From the NCBI RefSeq assembly GCF_001968985.1, contig NZ_MOEN01000003.1, positions 25,877 to 89,876 of the forward strand: DNA of 64,000 nucleotides, given 5' to 3'. The stretch comes from Desulfurobacterium indicum. Lineage in GTDB: Bacteria; Aquificota; Aquificia; Desulfurobacteriales; Desulfurobacteriaceae. Each line of letters starts with the position of its first letter. The stretch's first letter is position 1. This document shows, one piece after another, positions 26,593-36,132 of this stretch. The notes below the pieces were generated by a model. The model worked only from the letters and a program-made list of their open reading frames with translations. It was not told where the DNA came from and did no database searches. Both the position numbers and the translations under genes were made by a program.

Positions 26593-27867
26593 TTAAGCAA
26601 GAGTGCCAACATTATCTTCTCTTTTTTTTCCAACCTCTTTTAACATTACATCAACAAACTTTGAATCTGGCTTTTTATTAACTTCTATCTGAATGTAATT
26701 ACCTGTCAAAACGAGATTCTTATCAGATCTATTTAAAGCAACTGCTCTTAATGTTTTACCTTTAAATTGCTTTCTAAACTGCAAATTCTTCTCTGTGCTT
26801 AAAGCTAACAGCTCCCGGGACCTTTTTTTCTTCTCTACCTGAGAAACATCATCTTTCAAAAGAGCCGCTCTGGTTCCTTTCCTGGGAGAATAGGTGAAAA
26901 CATGAAGATAACCGAAAGGCAATGCTTCTATAAACTTTTTCATGGTTTGAAAATCTTCATCCGATTCTCCCGGAAAACCAACTATAACATCTGTCCCAAT
27001 ACAAACGTCTTTTTTCAAATCAGCCAGTTTAAAAGCCAACGATTCATAATACGAAAGAGTATATTTTCTTCCCATTTTCTCTAAAATTTTTTCACTTCCG
27101 CTCTGAAGAGGAATGTGAAAGTGAGGAGCTATCTTGTCGCTACTTACAATCTCAAGGAGCCTATCAGAAAACTCTTGAGGCTCAATAGAACTTAATCTTA
27201 TCCAGAAATTTCCCGGAATTTCAACAATCTTTTCTAAAAGATCCGCAAGAGTTACATTTCCCAGATCCTTTCCGTAAGCCCCAAGATGTGTTCCTGTTAG
27301 AACTATTTCTACGTACCCGCTATTCACGAGCATCTCAACATGTTCAATCACCTTTTCCGGTATCTCACTTAACATTCTTCCACGAGCTTTAGGAATTATG
27401 CAGTAAGAACAAAAAGACTCACAACCCTGCTGTATTTTCAAAAAAGCCCGACTCTTCTTTCCATAATCCGCATTCATTAAAGGTTGAAATTCTGTTACAT
27501 TCCATGTCCCTTTTAAAAAAACGCCCTTTGTGCGTCTTTCCACAATCTCCACAAGCCTAAACTTCTCAACATTTCCTGTAACTATATCAGCCTCTTTTAT
27601 TGAAGAAACAATTTCAGGATAAACTTCACTGTAACAACCTGTAACAACAACAAGAGATTCTGGATTTATTCTTTTTGCTCTCCTGATAGCTTTTCTAGAC
27701 TTAGCATCGGCAGAAGCCGTAACCGTACAAGTGTTAATCACATACACATCTGCCACTTCAGAAAACGGAACAACAGTATACCCCGCTTTTTTGAAAGCCT
27801 CTTCCATAAAGGCTGTCTCATGAAAATTCATCTTGCAACCAAGTGTATAAAATGCAACCTTTTTCAT
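26593..27867 (-). CDS. mtaB: tRNA t6A37 methylthiotransferase MtaB
   Basis: A 424-residue methylthiotransferase making ms2t6A37 in tRNA. N-terminal UPF0004 domain has three cluster cysteines (YTLGCKMN, VINTCTVTA, VTGCYSEVY), the radical-SAM triad is GCESFCSYCIIP, and a TRAM-like C-terminal domain closes the protein. The order and the SSIEPQEFSDRLL segment favour MtaB over MiaB or RimO. It converges on rlmN with only 36 bp between stops and no obvious terminator. Confidence 0.93.
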   Translation of the reverse strand: MKKVAFYTLGCKMNFHETAFMEEAFKKAGYTVVPFSEVADVYVINTCTVTASADAKSRKAIRRAKRINPESLVVVTGCYSEVYPEIVSSIKEADIVTGNVEKFRLVEIVERRTKGVFLKGTWNVTEFQPLMNADYGKKSRAFLKIQQGCESFCSYCIIPKARGRMLSEIPEKVIEHVEMLVNSGYVEIVLTGTHLGAYGKDLGNVTLADLLEKIVEIPGNFWIRLSSIEPQEFSDRLLEIVSSDKIAPHFHIPLQSGSEKILEKMGRKYTLSYYESLAFKLADLKKDVCIGTDVIVGFPGESDEDFQTMKKFIEALPFGYLHVFTYSPRKGTRAALLKDDVSQVEKKKRSRELLALSTEKNLQFRKQFKGKTLRAVALNRSDKNLVLTGNYIQIEVNKKPDSKFVDVMLKEVGKKREDNVGTLA

Positions 27868-27904
27868 CTGCTCTCCGAACAGAAATTTTTACCAAATTTA
27901 TATC

Positions 27905-28504
27905 CTAAAAGAGAAAATGAAATTTGTCAGGAAAAATTTTTATTGATGAAAAAGGAAATAGGGAAAAACAACAAAAAGCTCCGCTCAACTTTGTAACTTC
28001 ATCTTTCAATCCTACAATTATATCTGTTTTAACAAATACTTCCGGAATAATATTCCTTAAATCAAGATTCATATAACTTTCAAGGAGTTTTATCGCTTTA
28101 TCTTTGTCAGGTAAGGGATAGATGTCAGAAAATCCACACTCCTTTCTAAACCAAGTAACAGTAGTTTCAAAATCTCTGCTTAGCTTTTTCAAAAATCTTT
28201 TACAAATAACTTCAGGTTGAGACATGCCGCAAAAGAGCGGTGTCGGAGAATACAAAATCAATTTATTAATTTTCTCTGGAAAGTAAACAGCCATCAAGAT
28301 AGCAACAGAAGCTCCAATAGACCATCCCACAACAGTAGAACTACTTTTTATACTTTTCCCAAATTTTTTAGCAACCTCATAAATATTGGTTATCTGTAAT
28401 GGTGAATTACCATGCCCAGGAAGCTCCAGATGGAAAGCATTTGCAAAGGGTGTTTTCATCCATATATCCTTATTAAAAGACCAACCATGAATTGTATAAA
28501 CCAT
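27905..28504 (-). CDS. Alpha/beta hydrolase, BioH-like carboxylesterase candidate
   Basis: A 199-residue alpha/beta hydrolase. The nucleophile elbow is VVGWSIGASVAI (Ser), the acid is in DIIVGLKDEVT and the His in FPDKFHFLF, so the triad appears complete. GWSIG near YTIHGWSFNKDIW (HGW oxyanion motif) is like BioH, the pimeloyl-ACP methyl ester esterase of biotin synthesis, but this protein is about 55 residues shorter than BioH and the lid region is reduced. Start at ATG 28504, with GAGAGG upstream; an earlier reading adds 15 residues unlike the family. No biotin genes are adjacent. Confidence 0.6.
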   Translation of the reverse strand: MVYTIHGWSFNKDIWMKTPFANAFHLELPGHGNSPLQITNIYEVAKKFGKSIKSSSTVVGWSIGASVAILMAVYFPEKINKLILYSPTPLFCGMSQPEVICKRFLKKLSRDFETTVTWFRKECGFSDIYPLPDKDKAIKLLESYMNLDLRNIIPEVFVKTDIIVGLKDEVTKLSGAFCCFSLFPFSSIKIFPDKFHFLF

Positions 28505-28697
28505 TTTTGCCTCTCTTACTATGGTATTTACTAAATTATATATCTGCAAAATCTAAAAACAGAGAAAAATAAATTACGGAATAATTGTTCATATATCCGA
28601 ACACATCTGAAAACAATCAAATATTATAGCTCTTGAAAATATAATCATTTTCGCCATCTTTTGTATAATGAAGCAAAACTGAGCGAACGAGGGGAAG

Positions 28698-30335
28698 ATG
28701 AACGAAGATTTTTTCTCAATGTGGGAAAATATAAAAAAGCCAGTTTTAATACTAAAAGACAAAGGTGAAATCGCATATTGTAATTCAGCACTAAAAGAAT
28801 TATTCAACGTTGAAACAATAGACAGAGCAACACATTGCTATAAATTGATATTTGACTCTAACTACCCCTGCTTTGACGAAGAAAGGCTAATATGTCCCGT
28901 TAAATTACTGATGAAGAACCACAGAGATTCCTGTATAGTCCTTCGAACAATAAAAGTTAACGAGAAGAACAGAGAATATCTAATAGAATGTTTCCGTGAA
29001 AACAACTTTATAGTCGCAATTTTTACTGAAGTAACAGAGATAATAAAAGAATTTGGAAAAGAAAAAATAAAAAGCATAAAAGAGTTTGCGTCTTCCCTTG
29101 TTGGAGAAGTTTCAAAAAATAGTAGAACATTTATAACGCTCATATCAATATCAAATTTTGATGAGATAGTAAAAATCTATGGTATAGAAACATCCATTGT
29201 TGTTTCCGGAAAGCTCGAATCAAAAATCAAAAAATTCCTCAGCATGTCAGGAGTAGAGTCATTTGCAATATCTGACGGAAACATAGTTACAGTGTTTAAA
29301 AATGGTTTTTCAACTGAAGAAATAAAGAAAATAGAAAGAAAAATACTAAGTATGTTAACAGAATTTGAAGTAGAAGTACTGGATGATAAAGTGCCGGTAA
29401 ATACAGTTCTCGTATCAGTTTTTCTAAAAAAAGAGGAGTTCAGCACCGTATCAGATTTAATATCAGTTCTCCTCCTCATGAAAAGTCGTCTCTCTTTTGC
29501 AAATGAGAAAAAAGTCTCTCTTGACAGCATACAAGGAATAGAAAAAATAATTCTCAAAAAGAGAAAAAAACTGAAATTAATCGTCAAAAGCCTTAATGAA
29601 AATAAAATAGATATCTTCTTCCAGCCTATAATCAATATAAACTCTGGTAAACTTGAGCATTTTGAAGTTTTAATGAGAGTTAGGGAAAACAACGAAGTGA
29701 TTCCAGCAGGTTATTTTATAGACGAACTTTATGAAAACAATTTAAGTGTAGAATGTGATATAAAAGTTCTTGAAAAGTTAAGGGAATACAAGGATATTCT
29801 GGGAAAGTTTGGCTATCCAGTATATATAAATGTATCCCACCGAGCTTTAGGCTCTCTATTTTACAGAGACGAATTAAAAAAGACCATAAAACTCCTTGCA
29901 AAGTCAAATGTCAAAGTAAACGTTGAAATTACCGAACAAGTTTTATTCGAGAATTTTAAAATTTTAGAGATAGCATCAAGAGAACTAAATTTTTCAATAG
30001 CAATAGACGACTTCGGAAGCGGTTACTCTTCATTCAAACTGGTTTCTGAACTTGTTAAAAGAGGAATGTTGACTGCCATAAAATTAGACAGTTCTCTTGT
30101 TAAAAATGTAATGGATGATGAAAATCTGATCAGAATCATATCTTTAATATCTTTTATGGCAAAGATTTTCCGCGTTAAAACAATAGCAGAATATGTAGAA
30201 AATGAAAAAATCGTCGAAATTCTAAAAGAATTAAACATAGATTACGCCCAGGGATACTTTTTCTCAAAACCTATTCCTATAGACGAAGTAGAAAAGGTTG
30301 TTGAAAAATTTGGAAGCAACTGCGAAAGATGGTAG
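28698..30335 (+). CDS. PAS/degenerate-GGDEF/EAL cyclic-di-GMP phosphodiesterase
   Basis: A 545-residue soluble signalling protein. Residues 1-115 form a PAS-like domain (SMWENIKKPVLILKDKG) with four Cys residues, of which CYKLI...CFDEERLICPVK could bind metal. Residues 130-290 look like a GGDEF fold without the GGDEF residues. The EAL domain (300-540) keeps the catalytic set: FEVLMR, YINVSHRAL, NVEITEQVLF, AIDDFGSGYSS, IKLDSSLV, IAEYVEN and AQGYFFSKP. It should hydrolyse c-di-GMP to pGpG. Because pel export in this window depends on a c-di-GMP receptor (PelD), this enzyme is a plausible antagonist, although 20 kb away. Confidence 0.85.
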   Translation: MNEDFFSMWENIKKPVLILKDKGEIAYCNSALKELFNVETIDRATHCYKLIFDSNYPCFDEERLICPVKLLMKNHRDSCIVLRTIKVNEKNREYLIECFRENNFIVAIFTEVTEIIKEFGKEKIKSIKEFASSLVGEVSKNSRTFITLISISNFDEIVKIYGIETSIVVSGKLESKIKKFLSMSGVESFAISDGNIVTVFKNGFSTEEIKKIERKILSMLTEFEVEVLDDKVPVNTVLVSVFLKKEEFSTVSDLISVLLLMKSRLSFANEKKVSLDSIQGIEKIILKKRKKLKLIVKSLNENKIDIFFQPIININSGKLEHFEVLMRVRENNEVIPAGYFIDELYENNLSVECDIKVLEKLREYKDILGKFGYPVYINVSHRALGSLFYRDELKKTIKLLAKSNVKVNVEITEQVLFENFKILEIASRELNFSIAIDDFGSGYSSFKLVSELVKRGMLTAIKLDSSLVKNVMDDENLIRIISLISFMAKIFRVKTIAEYVENEKIVEILKELNIDYAQGYFFSKPIPIDEVEKVVEKFGSNCERW

Positions 30336-30371
30336 TAGCTTTCTGGAAAATTTGCCATATAATCTACACTT

Positions 30372-31040
30372 ATGGAAACCCCAGGTATTGTACTTAAAAA
30401 GGAGAAACTGTCTGAAAGGCTATTTCATCTATCCCTATATACGGAAAGAATGGGAAAAATAAACGCTTTGATAAGATTGGAACTTAAGGATTTCCCGCTA
30501 TCTGTGGAGCCGTTTTCTCTATCTATTTTTAATCTGAAAATCACAGGTGAAAGAACAGAAATAATGAAAGTTAAACTATTAAAGCATAACGTTCCTAAAG
30601 ACATAAGGAAATTCAAATATTTAAGTTTAATTGCAAAATATGTTGATAGTTTCACAGGCAGCGCACCGGAGAAAAAAATTTTCGAACTAACCAGATTCTA
30701 CATGATGAACGTAAAAGACCGCTTTTTGCTCGCAGCAACAATGTTTATAATAAAACTTGCTTTCTTTGAAGGACTATTTCCAAATCTAACCAGATGTGCA
30801 ATTTGCGGTTCCTCAAAAAACATATCAGGATTTTCATTAGAAGAAGGAAGCATAGTGTGCAACAAATGTTCCAGAGGTAATCTGATTCCGTGGAACGAAA
30901 CTCTTTCAAAAGAAACAATTTACCTTCTCAAAAATTCTTTTTTTTCTATCAAATTTTGTAGAATTAATAGTCTAAAACGGATAAGAAATTTGTTCGAAAA
31001 ACATTTATCTTATAGAATTGGAACAGAAAATGTTATCTAA
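30372..31040 (+). CDS. recO: DNA repair protein RecO
   Basis: A 222-residue RecO. N-terminal OB fold (GIVLKKEKLSERLFHLSLYTE) precedes an all-helical domain with a zinc finger CAICG...CNKCS near residue 140-165. RecO loads RecA on SSB-coated gaps and anneals ssDNA. Length and domain order match the family, which is poorly conserved. The 3' end overlaps the AddA-like helicase by 11 bp, placing two recombination genes in one unit. Confidence 0.85.
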   Translation: METPGIVLKKEKLSERLFHLSLYTERMGKINALIRLELKDFPLSVEPFSLSIFNLKITGERTEIMKVKLLKHNVPKDIRKFKYLSLIAKYVDSFTGSAPEKKIFELTRFYMMNVKDRFLLAATMFIIKLAFFEGLFPNLTRCAICGSSKNISGFSLEEGSIVCNKCSRGNLIPWNETLSKETIYLLKNSFFSIKFCRINSLKRIRNLFEKHLSYRIGTENVI

Positions 31041-33774
31041 AGACAAGCAAAAAGCTTTAACGGTATCAGGAGACACGATAGTTGAAGCCAACGCAGGCAC
31101 AGGAAAAACACGGTTAATAGTTGAAAAAGTCGTCTCTTTAATAGAAAACGGATACCGAATTGATGAAATTGTATTGATTACATTTACAGAAGCGGCTGCA
31201 GGTGAACTAAAAGAGAGAGTAAAAAACAGGATATATGAAGAAGTCATGAAAGGAAAAGAAAAATTTCAGGATGCGATTCTGCTTCTTCCGTCAGCGCCCA
31301 TAAGCACTATACACGCCTTCTGTTACGAAATATTGAAACGATTCGGATTCCGTTACGGTTACTTTGACATAGATTGCGAAATGTTAACAGAAATAGAAGC
31401 AGAAAACATGCTTGAAGAAGCGGTTTTCAAAGTAATAAGCAATATAGATATAAATCTACTAAGAAATGTTATAAAAAGAATTTCTTCAGACTACATAGCA
31501 GGACTTAACACTCTTATCAACTTCATAAAAGAGAGTATTAAACACAGGACAAGATTTGCCGTTTTTCAAGAAAACTTCTCTGCCGACAACATGTTTTTGA
31601 AAGTTGAAGAACTTTTTAATTTGATAACATCTAAAAGTTTTTCGTTAACTAAAATCGCCCGTCAAAATTATGAAATTGAAAAAAATTTGGCCAAAGAAAT
31701 ATTGAAAGTACTATTGGAATGTTACAAAAGCTATGAAGAAACCAAAAAAAAGAAAAAAAAAGTTGGATACAATGATCTTTTAGAGCTTACACATAAAATG
31801 CTCACCGAAAATGATAATGCGAGAGAAGAGATAGCTTCCCTTTACAAATATATAATAGTTGACGAATTTCAGGATACAGATCCGTTCCAGTGGAAAATAT
31901 TAAAGCTGTTAAAACAAACCACCAATCCTCCAACTATTTTCATTGTAGGTGATCCGAAACAGTCTATCTATAGGTTTCGCTCCGCAGATGTTTCAATATG
32001 GAATGAGGCTTCCAAATATATGAAAAACCAATGTTTTTTAACCAAGAATTTCCGTTCTGGAAAAAAACTTTTATCCTTCTTTAACGCCATATTCGACAAC
32101 ATTTACAATCAGAACGGAAAGAAGCTTGGTATAGAACTTTCATTTCAGCCTTTTGAAGGAGAGATACCGGGCGGAGAAATTCTCTCCGTAGAATTCACAA
32201 AGGAAGAAGAATTTGCAGAAAAAGCAATTGCCCTTACACTTGAACGCTCAAAGAACAGAAAAATAGCCGTTATCGGGAGAAGCAGAAGTAGTCTCGCCGT
32301 TTTTGAAAAGATTTTAAGAGAAAAGGGAATAGTTTTCTCAGTAATCGGTTCAAACCCGTTTTTAACCGAAGGGGTAGAAGAACTTTTACATCTGCTTAAG
32401 TGGCTTAAAGACAGAGACGATTTAAAATCCTTTTTCTTTTTTCTGTCCTCACGGTTCTGCGGTCTTAATCATCATGAAGCCTTAACGTTCATCAAAGAAA
32501 AAACAACAGGCAATAAAAATAAAGATAAAGAGCTTACAAAACTTTTGGAGAAACTGGAAGATATCAGAAATCAGAAAGATAAAGAACTCCATGCAATTTT
32601 ACTTAACAGAATACTGGAAATAACAGGATTCATAGAAATGCTTTCTGTTCTTGATAGAGAATCATATTTTAGCGTTCTTGAACTGGTTAAAGAAGTTGCA
32701 AACTTTGAAATGGAAAATGCCGTCCCCTTTGATTCCATGGTAGATTTTATTGAAGAACTTAAAAATTCAAGAGACGCAGGAGTAAACATCGCTCCGGAAG
32801 ATGAAAACGGTTACTTTCTTATGACAATCCACGGCTCAAAAGGACTTCAGTTCAACGATGTTATTCTCCTGCCATGGAAAAGATCGCCAATAAACTCATT
32901 CTTCAGATTCACAAGCACAGGATTTGGAATAAAACTTTTCTACGAAAAAACCGACAAAACAACACCGGAAGAAGAATTTGAGGCAAGCCCTTTCTTCTTT
33001 ATGCTTAAAACTGTTGACGATTATCTTGACTACCTCGAAGCAAAAAATTTAGTCTATGTATCAATGACAAGAGCAATAGAGAGACTAATTGTAGGTATCA
33101 ACACTCAAAAAAGTAGCAAGAAATTCCCATACGGGAAAAACCTCGATAAACTTGTCCCAATAGTCGAAAACTATAAGATAACAAAATTTCCCGAAATAGA
33201 AATCCCGAAGAAAGAAGAAACAAAACTTTTTACCATACCGGAAAAAGAGATCAATACAATAAAGGTAATATACCCAAGCACTCACGAGGCAGAAACGGAA
33301 AAGAGCAACTCGGAGACAAAAATTGCAGCACCAGAAGGCATGAGTCCTGCAGAATACGGAACTGTTGTCCATCTACTGTGTGAAGCATTTGTTAAAAACG
33401 CAACAAAAGAAGAGGCAATAAGGTATGCAACATCGCAACTCATTTCCCCACCATCGGTATTAATTAAAAGGCTTAAAGAAATATACGATTTCCTTCACAA
33501 AAAATTTCCGCAACTAAGAAAAGGAGAAGCTGAGATAGATGTAAAATATTTCACAGACAGAACGTTTTACTCCGGCAGAATAGACATACTGCTGGAAACA
33601 GAAAATGGAGTAGAGGTCTGGGACATAAAAACAGGATTCTTTAACGAAGTGCTCTTTGAGCAGTACAAAGAGCAACTCTTTTTCTACAAAAAAATACTGG
33701 AAGCAGCCGGCAAGAAGGTTTCTGGACTAAAACTTCTATACGTTGACGAGAAAAAGGTAATAGAAATCACTTAA
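31030..33774 (+). CDS. AddA-like helicase-nuclease
   Basis: A 914-residue UvrD-type helicase with a RecB-family nuclease at the C-terminus. Helicase motif I is ANAGTGKTR, Ia ITFTEAAAGELKERV, II IVDEFQDTDPFQW, III VGDPKQSIYRFR, V/VI TIHGSKGLQFNDVIL and VSMTRAIERL. The nuclease is GRIDILLETENGVEVWDIKTG...QLFFYK near residue 855. It most resembles AddA of the AddAB dsDNA-end processing complex, but at 914 residues is clearly shorter than typical AddA and no AddB gene is next to it. ATG 31030 is chosen over TTG 31018. A run of eight A, one G and nine A encodes six Lys in the middle. Confidence 0.85.
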   Translation: MLSKDKQKALTVSGDTIVEANAGTGKTRLIVEKVVSLIENGYRIDEIVLITFTEAAAGELKERVKNRIYEEVMKGKEKFQDAILLLPSAPISTIHAFCYEILKRFGFRYGYFDIDCEMLTEIEAENMLEEAVFKVISNIDINLLRNVIKRISSDYIAGLNTLINFIKESIKHRTRFAVFQENFSADNMFLKVEELFNLITSKSFSLTKIARQNYEIEKNLAKEILKVLLECYKSYEETKKKKKKVGYNDLLELTHKMLTENDNAREEIASLYKYIIVDEFQDTDPFQWKILKLLKQTTNPPTIFIVGDPKQSIYRFRSADVSIWNEASKYMKNQCFLTKNFRSGKKLLSFFNAIFDNIYNQNGKKLGIELSFQPFEGEIPGGEILSVEFTKEEEFAEKAIALTLERSKNRKIAVIGRSRSSLAVFEKILREKGIVFSVIGSNPFLTEGVEELLHLLKWLKDRDDLKSFFFFLSSRFCGLNHHEALTFIKEKTTGNKNKDKELTKLLEKLEDIRNQKDKELHAILLNRILEITGFIEMLSVLDRESYFSVLELVKEVANFEMENAVPFDSMVDFIEELKNSRDAGVNIAPEDENGYFLMTIHGSKGLQFNDVILLPWKRSPINSFFRFTSTGFGIKLFYEKTDKTTPEEEFEASPFFFMLKTVDDYLDYLEAKNLVYVSMTRAIERLIVGINTQKSSKKFPYGKNLDKLVPIVENYKITKFPEIEIPKKEETKLFTIPEKEINTIKVIYPSTHEAETEKSNSETKIAAPEGMSPAEYGTVVHLLCEAFVKNATKEEAIRYATSQLISPPSVLIKRLKEIYDFLHKKFPQLRKGEAEIDVKYFTDRTFYSGRIDILLETENGVEVWDIKTGFFNEVLFEQYKEQLFFYKKILEAAGKKVSGLKLLYVDEKKVIEIT

Positions 33775-33809
33775 ATGATATACTTAACATATAACCTTTT
33801 AAAGGCAGA

Positions 33810-34331
33810 ATGTTGAAAAAGCTAATACCACTACTTATTATTCTTCTTTCAATTATCGGATGCGTTCCAAAAACGCCCGAAATCGGCTACACAGTAAAAA
33901 TACCGTCTCAAAAAATAGAAAAACAGTTAAAGAAACACTTTCCACTGATAGAAGAAACCGATTCCTTAGTAATAAAACTTGAAAATCCAACCGTAAAGAT
34001 TGAAAACAGGAAAGTTTACACCGGTATAACTATAAAGATTAAAACTCCCCTCCTTATAATCCTATCTGGAAAAGCTTACATTTCAGGAAACATCAAATAT
34101 AAACCTGAAACAGGCAGGATTTATCTTGTCAACCCTTCGATAGAATATCTCGCTATTAACGGTAAAGTTGTAGTATCAAGCAACATGCCCCAAATTAAAG
34201 AAATTTTAAATGATATTATCAAGTCAACATTTAAAAAAACACCTATATATACGCTGAAAAAAAGTTACAGAAAACAGGTAAAATCCATAAAGTTATCCGA
34301 AAGGGCTCTACTTGTTAAAATAGGTTTTTAA
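33810..34331 (+). CDS. DUF1439-like lipoprotein
   Basis: A 173-residue lipoprotein: signal helix LIPLLIILLSIIG followed by a lipobox Cys at residue 18 (IIGC). The mature part is mostly beta-strand (IKLENPTVKIENRKVYTGITIKI) with a helical segment QIKEILNDIIKSTFKK, matching the DUF1439/YceB group of periplasmic lipid-binding-like proteins in outline. No function is assigned to that group. It follows the AddA-like gene by 35 bp and abuts the convergent ppk2 with no gap. Confidence 0.65.
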   Translation: MLKKLIPLLIILLSIIGCVPKTPEIGYTVKIPSQKIEKQLKKHFPLIEETDSLVIKLENPTVKIENRKVYTGITIKIKTPLLIILSGKAYISGNIKYKPETGRIYLVNPSIEYLAINGKVVVSSNMPQIKEILNDIIKSTFKKTPIYTLKKSYRKQVKSIKLSERALLVKIGF

Positions 34332-35135
34332 TTAATCTATCTTTAGATTCTCTATCCCTTTCTCAGGCTCAGGGTACTTCATGTTAAGAGATTCCAATTT
34401 TTTCACAATTATTTTAGCAACAAGATAATTTCTGAACCATTTTTTGTCTGAAGGGATAACAAACCAGGGAGCGTATATCGTGCTGGTTTCAAATATGGCA
34501 TCGTTATAAGCCCTGATATATTCATCCCAGTGTTTTCTCTCTTTTACATCCTCAACGTGAAGCTTCCAGCGCTTTCTGGGATTGTTAAGCCTTTCAAGAA
34601 GCCGCTTTTTCTGCTCCTCCTTACTTATATGAAGATAAAACTTCAGTATAGTTGTCCCTTCATCAAAAAGCATTTTCTCAAAATTTCTTATATGCTCGTA
34701 TCTCTTCATCCAGACCTTTTCAGGAACAAGACGGTGAACCCTGACAACCAAAACATCCTCATAATGGCTCCTGTTAAATACGGCAATCTCCCCTTTTCCG
34801 GGAGTGTGCTTATGAACACGCCATAAAAAATCGTGAGAAAGCTCCTCCTCCGTAGGCTTTTTGAAACTAACAACCTTTATACCCTGAAGATGAACTTCTT
34901 TAAAAACATGCTTTATGGTTCCATCTTTACCAGCAGTGTCCATTCCCTGCAAAACTATGAGTATCTTACGTTTACCTTCCGCATAAAGAACATCCTGAAG
35001 CTCGCATAACCTTTTTCTAAGCCTGTGAAACTCCTCTTCAACATCCTTTTTACTTTTAAAATCTTCTGTAAAACCTGAATCTATCTTATTCAAATCAAAT
35101 AGCTTGTCTGGTGTTACCACATAACGCTCAAACAT
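34332..35135 (-). CDS. Polyphosphate kinase 2 family protein
   Basis: A 267-residue PPK2. Walker A is GMDTAGKDGTIKHVF, the lid-like DRSHYED box reads NRSHYEDVLVVRVH, and the polyphosphate-binding region contains LNNPRKRWKLHVEDV. PPK2 uses polyphosphate to phosphorylate nucleoside mono- or diphosphates. The single-domain form with LNNPRKRWK and HWDEYIRAYNDA looks like class III, which can make ADP and ATP from AMP, but class should be confirmed. Ends flush with the lipoprotein gene's end. Confidence 0.88.
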   Translation of the reverse strand: MFERYVVTPDKLFDLNKIDSGFTEDFKSKKDVEEEFHRLRKRLCELQDVLYAEGKRKILIVLQGMDTAGKDGTIKHVFKEVHLQGIKVVSFKKPTEEELSHDFLWRVHKHTPGKGEIAVFNRSHYEDVLVVRVHRLVPEKVWMKRYEHIRNFEKMLFDEGTTILKFYLHISKEEQKKRLLERLNNPRKRWKLHVEDVKERKHWDEYIRAYNDAIFETSTIYAPWFVIPSDKKWFRNYLVAKIIVKKLESLNMKYPEPEKGIENLKID

Positions 35136-35139
35136 AAAA

Positions 35140-36132
35140 TCACACCCCTGTTATAGGTAGAGAAGGATAAGCGTTCAACGTAAAAGGATCCCCTATTCTC
35201 TCCGCCTTTTCAAACCTTAAATATCCTACATACGCAACCATGGCACCGTTATCTGAGGTAAATTCTATTTCAGGAAGGAAAACTTTCACTCTCTCAGTAT
35301 CCTCAAGCTCCTGCAATCTTTCTCTCAAATAACTGTTAGCCGATACACCTCCCGAAACGGATATCCTTCTTATTCCTGTTTCTCTGACAGCCTTTCTCAA
35401 CTTTCCAACAACGTAATCTATCGCTGTTTTTTGAAAAGATGCCGCTATCATCTCTTTTGGATAGCCGTCCTCAATTAAACGTCTTACAGCGGTTTTCAAA
35501 CCACTGAAACTCATATTTACACCGCGGGCTTGAGGTTTTGGAAGAACAAGATAGTTTTCCTTGTAATTTCGAAAAATCCTATCTATAGCAGGTCCCCCCG
35601 GATATCCAAAATCAAGCATTTTGGCAACTTTATCAAAAGCCTCACCGATAGCATCGTCAAGTGTTTTTCCTAAAAGTTTATAATTTCCGAGAGAACGAAC
35701 AACCGAAATCATAGTATGGCCACCGCTAACAACAAGAGAGATAAATGGAAATTCCGGCTCTCTCTTTATAAAAGGAGAAAACATGTGGGCTTCTATGTGA
35801 TGAACCCCTTTAAAAGGAATATATCCTGCAAAGGCAACACCTTTACCAAAAGTTAATCCTACCAGTAATGCCGGGAGAAGTCCTGGAGTATAAGTAACCG
35901 CCACAAGATCTATATCTGAAACATCTACATTTGCTTTCTCCAGAGCTTCTCTAAAAATAACATCAATATTTTTTAAGTGCTCTCTGGCTGCAATCTCAGG
36001 AACAACGCCACCGTAAGCTCTGTGAGCCTCATACTGAGAAGAAACAACGTTTGAAAGAACCTTTTTTTCGTTAGAATCATAAATAGCAACAGCTGTATCA
36101 TCACATGAAGTATCAATTCCCAGAACTTTCAT
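35140..36132 (-). CDS. tsaD: tRNA N6-threonylcarbamoyladenosine synthase TsaD
   Basis: A 330-residue ASKHA-fold enzyme (TsaD/Kae1/Gcp) that transfers threonylcarbamoyl to A37 of ANN-decoding tRNAs. The N-terminal GIDTSCDDTAVAIYD, the metal-binding HIEAHMFSP (HxxxH), SGGHTMI and FDKVAKMLDFGYPGGP are all present, and the third metal region ends in FTSDNGAMVAYVG. The ATG shares one base with the stop of the upstream DUF3857 gene (TAATG). mtaB in this window acts on the same A37 in a later step. Confidence 0.97.
   Translation of the reverse strand: MKVLGIDTSCDDTAVAIYDSNEKKVLSNVVSSQYEAHRAYGGVVPEIAAREHLKNIDVIFREALEKANVDVSDIDLVAVTYTPGLLPALLVGLTFGKGVAFAGYIPFKGVHHIEAHMFSPFIKREPEFPFISLVVSGGHTMISVVRSLGNYKLLGKTLDDAIGEAFDKVAKMLDFGYPGGPAIDRIFRNYKENYLVLPKPQARGVNMSFSGLKTAVRRLIEDGYPKEMIAASFQKTAIDYVVGKLRKAVRETGIRRISVSGGVSANSYLRERLQELEDTERVKVFLPEIEFTSDNGAMVAYVGYLRFEKAERIGDPFTLNAYPSLPITGV

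Noticed and set aside
28633..28669. Promoter of the EAL gene with TTGAAA and TATAAT
   Set aside because: The TATAAT at 28664 is good, but the only -35-like box is 25 bp away.
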